From contig MGEP01000055.1 in the NCBI GenBank assembly GCA_001791425.1, forward strand, positions 12,997 through 20,973: 7,977 nucleotides of DNA, written 5' to 3'. Numbering within the stretch: position 1 is the stretch's first letter; every line of letters begins with the position of its first letter. Shown piece after piece: positions 5,611-7,977 of the stretch. Source of the DNA: Candidatus Uhrbacteria bacterium RIFCSPLOWO2_02_FULL_48_12 (GTDB lineage: Bacteria > Patescibacteriota > Patescibacteriia > GWA2-46-9). Below the pieces are notes generated by a model that was given only the letters and a program-made list of their open reading frames with translations, ran no database searches and had not been told where the DNA came from. Position numbers and translations under genes: made by a program.

Positions 5611-5766
5611 CTAAGCACGAAATTCCAATGTTCCAAACTATTGATATTTGTGATTTATCGACCCAAGGCCGACCCGCCTTGGGCGGGGATATTGTGATTT
5701 GTTTAGAAATTTCCGTCCGAGGCGGATCGGCCTTGGGCTGAAGATATTAGTGCTTAGAAATTTTTG
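5611..5766 (+). repeat. Nested inverted and direct repeats in the atpA-atpG spacer
   Basis: CTAAGCAC (5611-5618) is exactly complementary to GTGCTTAG (5750-5757) and brackets the inner GC-rich hairpin. Short direct repeats are also present: GATATTTGTGATTT (5643-5656) resembles GATATTGTGATTT (5688-5700), and TTAGAAATTT recurs at 5703-5712 and 5755-5764. The outer pair plus inner hairpin suggests one composite element that fills most of the spacer. No gene is visible here. Confidence 0.6.
5661..5738 (+). repeat. Inverted pair of the GC-rich palindromic repeat forming a long stem
   Basis: Copy 2 (5661-5686, + orientation) and copy 3 (5713-5738, - orientation) match at 22 of 26 positions. In RNA, 5662-5686 pairs with 5713-5737. 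That gives 22 Watson-Crick pairs, two G-U pairs (5683-5716 and 5680-5719) and one C-A mismatch (5673-5726), closing a 26-nt AT-rich loop. Each copy also holds its own small palindrome near the CCGCC/GGCGG end. No T-run follows. Confidence 0.8.
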
Positions 5767-5770
5767 AACT

Positions 5771-6694
5771 ATGGCCAACTCCACCAGAGAAATAAGACGC
5801 CGCGTACGTTCGGTAAAAAGCATTAGGCAGATTACGCGCGCTATGGAGCTTGTGGCCGCGGCGAAAATGCAGAGGGCAGTCGCGGCAGTGCAACAGTCGC
5901 GCCGCTACGCCAATTTGGCTTGGGGAATGCTGCGCTCAATCACCGTGGGCATGGATTTTCGGAGCCATCCCTTGCTGGCATCTCGTCCGCGTCAGCGGCT
6001 ACTGCTTATATTATTGGCCTCTAATCGCGGCTTGGCAGGCGGATTTAACACGCGCATTACCGACGCGGCGCGTGAATATATGAATGAACAGAAGAATCAA
6101 ACCCCGACTTTAGAAATTGAAACGGTGTCTTTGGGCAAGAAGGGGAGAGATGATTTGTTGAAACACGGCCATAAACTCGTAGCCGAATTTGAGAGAAGCG
6201 AACGGGCCATTACTTCAGCCGATGTGGCGCCGCTTGTCAAAATGATTTTTCAAGACTATGAAGCGGGCAAATATGACGTGGCAGCGGTTGCTTACACTGA
6301 TTTTGTTTCTATGTTGAAGCAAGAGCCAAGAGTGAAAGAAATTTTGCCATTGACCACGCGTGATTCAAAGCTTGGCAGTGTTTATGCTGAAACACTTGAC
6401 AAAGAAGAGGCCTTGGATAAGGCCGAGGGTTATTGGCAGCACCTTTTTGAGCCGGATTTAGAAACCGTGCTCGCGGCGACAATTCCACGACTGCTTGAGG
6501 TACAATTGTATCAAGCCCTCCTTGAATCAGTGGCGTCTGAACATGCGGCGCGGATGATGGCTATGAGAAACGCTTCGGACGCGGCCGTTGATTTGATAGA
6601 TGATTTGACGCTAACATACAACCAGCTCCGCCAGAGCAGTATTACCTCTGAACTCGCCGAGATCAGCGCCGGCCGTCTTGCTTTGGGGGTGTAA
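5771..6694 (+). CDS. atpG: F-type ATP synthase gamma subunit (central stalk)
   Basis: Gamma is the rotating shaft linking the c-ring to the alpha3beta3 head. The 307-residue product has the N-terminal coiled-coil helix with SVKSIRQITRAMELVAAAKM (14-33), the Rossmann-like middle domain opening with SNRGLAGGFN (84-93), and the C-terminal helix with ASEHAARMMAMRNASDAA followed by YNQLRQSSITSELAEISAG. These are the two long antiparallel helices of the shaft. It is slightly longer than the roughly 290 residues common in bacteria. The gene is intact, but its last codons have a diverged second copy about 0.85 kb downstream, beyond the toxin-antitoxin pair. The normal next gene, atpD, is displaced by about 1.2 kb. 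Confidence 0.96.
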   Translation: MANSTREIRRRVRSVKSIRQITRAMELVAAAKMQRAVAAVQQSRRYANLAWGMLRSITVGMDFRSHPLLASRPRQRLLLILLASNRGLAGGFNTRITDAAREYMNEQKNQTPTLEIETVSLGKKGRDDLLKHGHKLVAEFERSERAITSADVAPLVKMIFQDYEAGKYDVAAVAYTDFVSMLKQEPRVKEILPLTTRDSKLGSVYAETLDKEEALDKAEGYWQHLFEPDLETVLAATIPRLLEVQLYQALLESVASEHAARMMAMRNASDAAVDLIDDLTLTYNQLRQSSITSELAEISAGRLALGV

Positions 6695-6733
6695 CCGTGC
6701 TATTTTATGAGCGTTATGCCCCGTAATACAACA

Positions 6734-6810
6734 TTCATAATGAAGATTGTAATTATGTTCAATTACTTATGTCATAATTATTATAATCATCTCTACTGCC
6801 ATTATAATCA
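6734..6810 (+). promoter_or_regulatory. Probable promoter/operator region of mntA-hepT
   Basis: The 152-bp spacer after atpG is AT-rich. It contains TATAAT at 6782-6787 and again at 6803-6808, each inside a 10-bp direct repeat ATTATAATCA (6780-6789 and 6801-6810; 21 bp apart, two helical turns). TTCAAT (6758-6763) is a weak -35 for the first box at 18-bp spacing. Inverted repeats GTAATT/AATTAC (6749-6754 and 6761-6766) and TTCAT-A-ATGAA (6734-6744) are candidate operators. The boxes are visible; their use is inferred. Confidence 0.5.
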
Positions 6811-6846
6811 CTCCCTTTATGGGCAAACGCCCCATGGCGCTTGCCG

Positions 6847-7149
6847 ATGAATGTTGATATACGGGGTATGACTATTGAGGAAATAAAAAAACGCAGTTTA
6901 CCGCACTTTCAGGCCATGGGTGTTCGCCGCGCGTCTTTGTTTGGCTCGTTTGCGCGTGGGGAAGAGACCGATGAGAGCGACTTAGATTTTTTGGTGGATT
7001 TGCCAAATAGTTTAAATTTACTCGACGTTGTGCATTTGAAGAATCTCCTAGAGGATGAATTCAATCGAGGCGTAGATTTGATTGAGTTTTCTTGCATCAA
7101 GCCAAGAATTCGAGAGAATGTTCTTCACGATCAAATCGTACTGCTATGA
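6847..7149 (+). CDS. mntA: MntA-type nucleotidyltransferase antitoxin
   Basis: This 100-residue minimal nucleotidyltransferase has the family motif GS-x10-D-x-D: G33-S34, then D45 and D47 in ESDLDFLVD. A third acidic residue, D77, lies in GVDLIEF. In characterised MntA-HepT systems the antitoxin neutralises HepT by adding AMP to a tyrosine in its active site, rather than by simple binding. ATG 6847 was chosen; the upstream in-frame TTG at 6841 would add only two residues. The stop overlaps the hepT start (ATGA, 7146-7149), the usual coupling for this pair. Composition is less GC-rich than the end of atpG. Its placement inside an ATP synthase operon is unusual. Confidence 0.92.
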   Translation: MNVDIRGMTIEEIKKRSLPHFQAMGVRRASLFGSFARGEETDESDLDFLVDLPNSLNLLDVVHLKNLLEDEFNRGVDLIEFSCIKPRIRENVLHDQIVLL

Positions 7150-7493
7150 AATCCAATCTACTTCATCTGGACAGTATTTTGGAATGTATTGATCACGTAA
7201 GGAAATACATTGGCAATATGACAGCCGAAGAACTGCGCCTCAATGAGGCAGTGCGCGATGCAGTCATTTTCCGCGTAGCGCTAATAGGAGAGGCCGCCTC
7301 CCATTTGTCCGACGATCTTAAAGACAAATATTCGCATATTCCATGGTCTGACATCGTTGGCATGCGAAACATCTTGATTCATGACTATGAAGGTATTGAT
7401 GATGTGCGTGTTTGGGATGTGATTACCGAGCACTTAGGGCCATTGAAGGAGGCAGCTGAAAATATGATAAAAGAGATTGATCAGGGTAATTAA
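7146..7493 (+). CDS. hepT: HepT-type HEPN ribonuclease toxin
   Basis: The 115-residue all-helical HEPN protein carries the full RX4HXY motif at R74-NILI-H79-D-Y81. This is the catalytic site of HEPN RNases, and Y81 is the tyrosine expected to be AMPylated by MntA. Residues V44 to H53 (ALIGEAA) and W67-SDIVGMRN match the DUF86/HepT family pattern. All catalytic residues are intact, so an active toxin is expected. The start at 7146 was chosen because it overlaps the mntA stop by ATGA; upstream extension in frame would run inside mntA. The stop is two bases before an ATG opening the atpG-like fragment. Confidence 0.93.
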   Translation: MKSNLLHLDSILECIDHVRKYIGNMTAEELRLNEAVRDAVIFRVALIGEAASHLSDDLKDKYSHIPWSDIVGMRNILIHDYEGIDDVRVWDVITEHLGPLKEAAENMIKEIDQGN

Positions 7494-7495
7494 AT

Positions 7496-7582
7496 ATGTT
7501 GTTGCCCAGTCGGCTTCACCAGTCCTGCATCGCCCGCGAGCTCGCCGAAATCAGCGCGGGGCGCTTGGCGTTGTGGGTTTAA
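7496..7582 (+). pseudogene. Displaced 3' end of an atpG homologue
   Basis: A 28-codon frame opens at ATG 7496 and ends at TAA 7580-7582. Its C-terminal part contains ELAEISAGRLAL followed by WV and stop; intact atpG ends ELAEISAGRLAL then GV and stop. Residues before it (RLHQS-I against QLRQS-I) also align. Over the last 15 codons (6650-6694 against 7538-7582) the DNA differs at 10 of 45 positions, but only one codon changes the amino acid. Homology is visible from about 7505. It is a remnant of a diverged but once functional atpG, not a fresh tandem duplication. The remaining frame could still be translated as a short peptide linking hepT to the next gene. Confidence 0.82.
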
Positions 7583-7584
7583 CT

Positions 7585-7875
7585 ATGTTTACTTCTTTTC
7601 GAGCTAAACTAAACAAACCTCCGACAGGTAAATATTTTGATACTGGCGGTCATGATGTCGATGCCATTATTTTTGTGCCAATCACTTTATGTATGGAGAT
7701 CAGTTATTCTCGACGGGAGGGCAAAAACTGGCTGATAATTTGGAAAGAGGTCATCAGCGAGCTTGTAAGTCATAGTCGGTATACTCTATTGATGTTAATG
7801 GCTATTTTTTTGCCATTTTTGGTTATTGTTCTATTTTTAGTTATTTTGACATGGTTAATATTTAGCTGGTTATGA
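7585..7875 (+). CDS. Unrecognised small protein with C-terminal membrane segment
   Basis: I do not recognise this 96-residue protein. Residues 1-66 are mostly soluble, with an N-terminal basic stretch (FRAKLNKPPTGKY). Residues about 67-96 are a continuous hydrophobic segment (LLMLMAIFLPFLVIVLFLVI and beyond) that should span the membrane once, with very few residues after it. The start ATG 7585 is two bases after the stop of the atpG fragment. The stop overlaps the atpD ATG (ATGA, 7872-7875), which argues that the frame is translated and coupled to atpD. If the atpG fragment marks the ancestral gene order, this gene lay between atpG and atpD before the toxin-antitoxin pair arrived. A role beside the ATP synthase is possible but unproven. 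DNA composition is more AT-rich than atpD. Confidence 0.68.
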   Translation: MFTSFRAKLNKPPTGKYFDTGGHDVDAIIFVPITLCMEISYSRREGKNWLIIWKEVISELVSHSRYTLLMLMAIFLPFLVIVLFLVILTWLIFSWL

Positions 7876-7977
7876 ATGGTACAATCAAACAAATCATCGG
7901 GCCGGTGGTGGACGTGGAGTTCACGGATCACATGCCGGAAATTTTTCACGCGCTGGAAGTGGATAATCAAGGCGCGC
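7872..7977 (+). CDS. atpD: F-type ATP synthase beta subunit, N-terminal fragment (3' end outside window)
   Basis: Thirty-five residues are visible before the window ends. They begin MNGTIKQIIGPVVDVEF, the classic start of the beta subunit's N-terminal barrel (G-x-I-x-Q-I-I-G-P-V-V-D-V-x-F), and continue PEIFHALEV. Beta carries the catalytic nucleotide sites of F1; those motifs lie beyond the window. The ATG overlaps the stop of the small membrane protein gene by ATGA and has no Shine-Dalgarno sequence, so translation probably relies on coupling. In the usual order atpD follows atpG directly; here about 1.2 kb intervenes. Confidence 0.95.
   Translation, partial: MNGTIKQIIGPVVDVEFTDHMPEIFHALEVDNQGA

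Noticed and set aside
5660..5740. Riboswitch or structured RNA gene
   Set aside because: The structure is a simple inverted repeat of an element found elsewhere in the window, with no aptamer-like conserved core.
6819..6835. ATGGG/CCCAT hairpin just before mntA as a terminator for atpG
   Set aside because: It has a short stem, no T-tract, and lies close to the mntA start. At most it affects mntA translation.
7092..7145. Upstream extension of hepT into mntA
   Set aside because: It lies wholly within mntA and has no family match. The ATGA overlap at 7146 is the standard MntA-HepT arrangement.
7477..7584. A longer frame starting at TTG 7477 that would extend the small membrane protein by 36 residues
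   Set aside because: The extension overlaps the end of hepT and runs through the atpG fragment in a different frame, giving an Arg/Pro-rich sequence typical of out-of-frame GC-rich DNA. ATG 7585 is the sensible start.

Overview
The window is a stretch of bacterial chromosome dominated by an F-type ATP synthase operon. It probably comes from a member of the Patescibacteria (Candidate Phyla Radiation). That placement is inference from several features together: a two-membrane-helix AtpI/AtpZ protein at the head of the operon, a long nucleoside diphosphate kinase with insertions, a very short delta subunit, starts that almost all lack a Shine-Dalgarno sequence, and spacers filled with degenerate short repeats. 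TGA is used as a stop codon (three ATGA overlaps), so the TGA-reassigned Gracilibacteria/Absconditabacteria lineages do not fit.

Layout. Positions 2-232 hold the 3' end of a GC-rich gene ending in a Fis-type helix-turn-helix, closed by a strong intrinsic terminator (288-325). An extended -10 promoter (426-453) then drives a stand-alone receiver protein (460-840) whose predicted transcript begins at its own ATG, so it is probably leaderless. Next come ndk (937-1527) and the ATP synthase genes: atpI/atpZ (1615-1881), atpB (1926-2729), atpE (2841-3065), atpF (3099-3656), atpH (3653-4030), atpA (4037-5560), atpG (5771-6694) and the start of atpD (7872 to the window end). Order and strand match the usual bacterial order up to atpG.

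Between atpG and atpD the operon is interrupted. An AT-rich 152-bp spacer with two perfect TATAAT boxes is followed by an MntA antitoxin / HepT toxin pair (6847-7493). After that comes a diverged second copy of the last codons of atpG (about 7505-7582), then an unrecognised 96-residue protein with a C-terminal membrane segment that overlaps atpD by ATGA. The duplicated atpG tail differs from the intact one mostly at synonymous positions. It therefore looks like the displaced 3' end of a homologous atpG, left when the toxin-antitoxin segment entered at the end of that gene.

The non-coding DNA is unusually structured. Spacers before ndk, atpI, atpB and atpG contain tandem repeats of different sequence but the same 7-bp period. 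A GC-rich palindromic 26-bp element occurs three times, and two inverted copies between atpA and atpG can form a near-perfect 25-position stem. atpE, the gene for the multicopy c-ring subunit, is the only gene with a clear Shine-Dalgarno sequence, and a hairpin lies just upstream of it.

Together the atp genes encode the Fo motor (a, b, c) and the F1 head and stalks (delta, alpha, gamma, beta). Epsilon is not in the window. Ndk uses ATP to charge other nucleoside diphosphates, a reasonable neighbour function for an energy operon.
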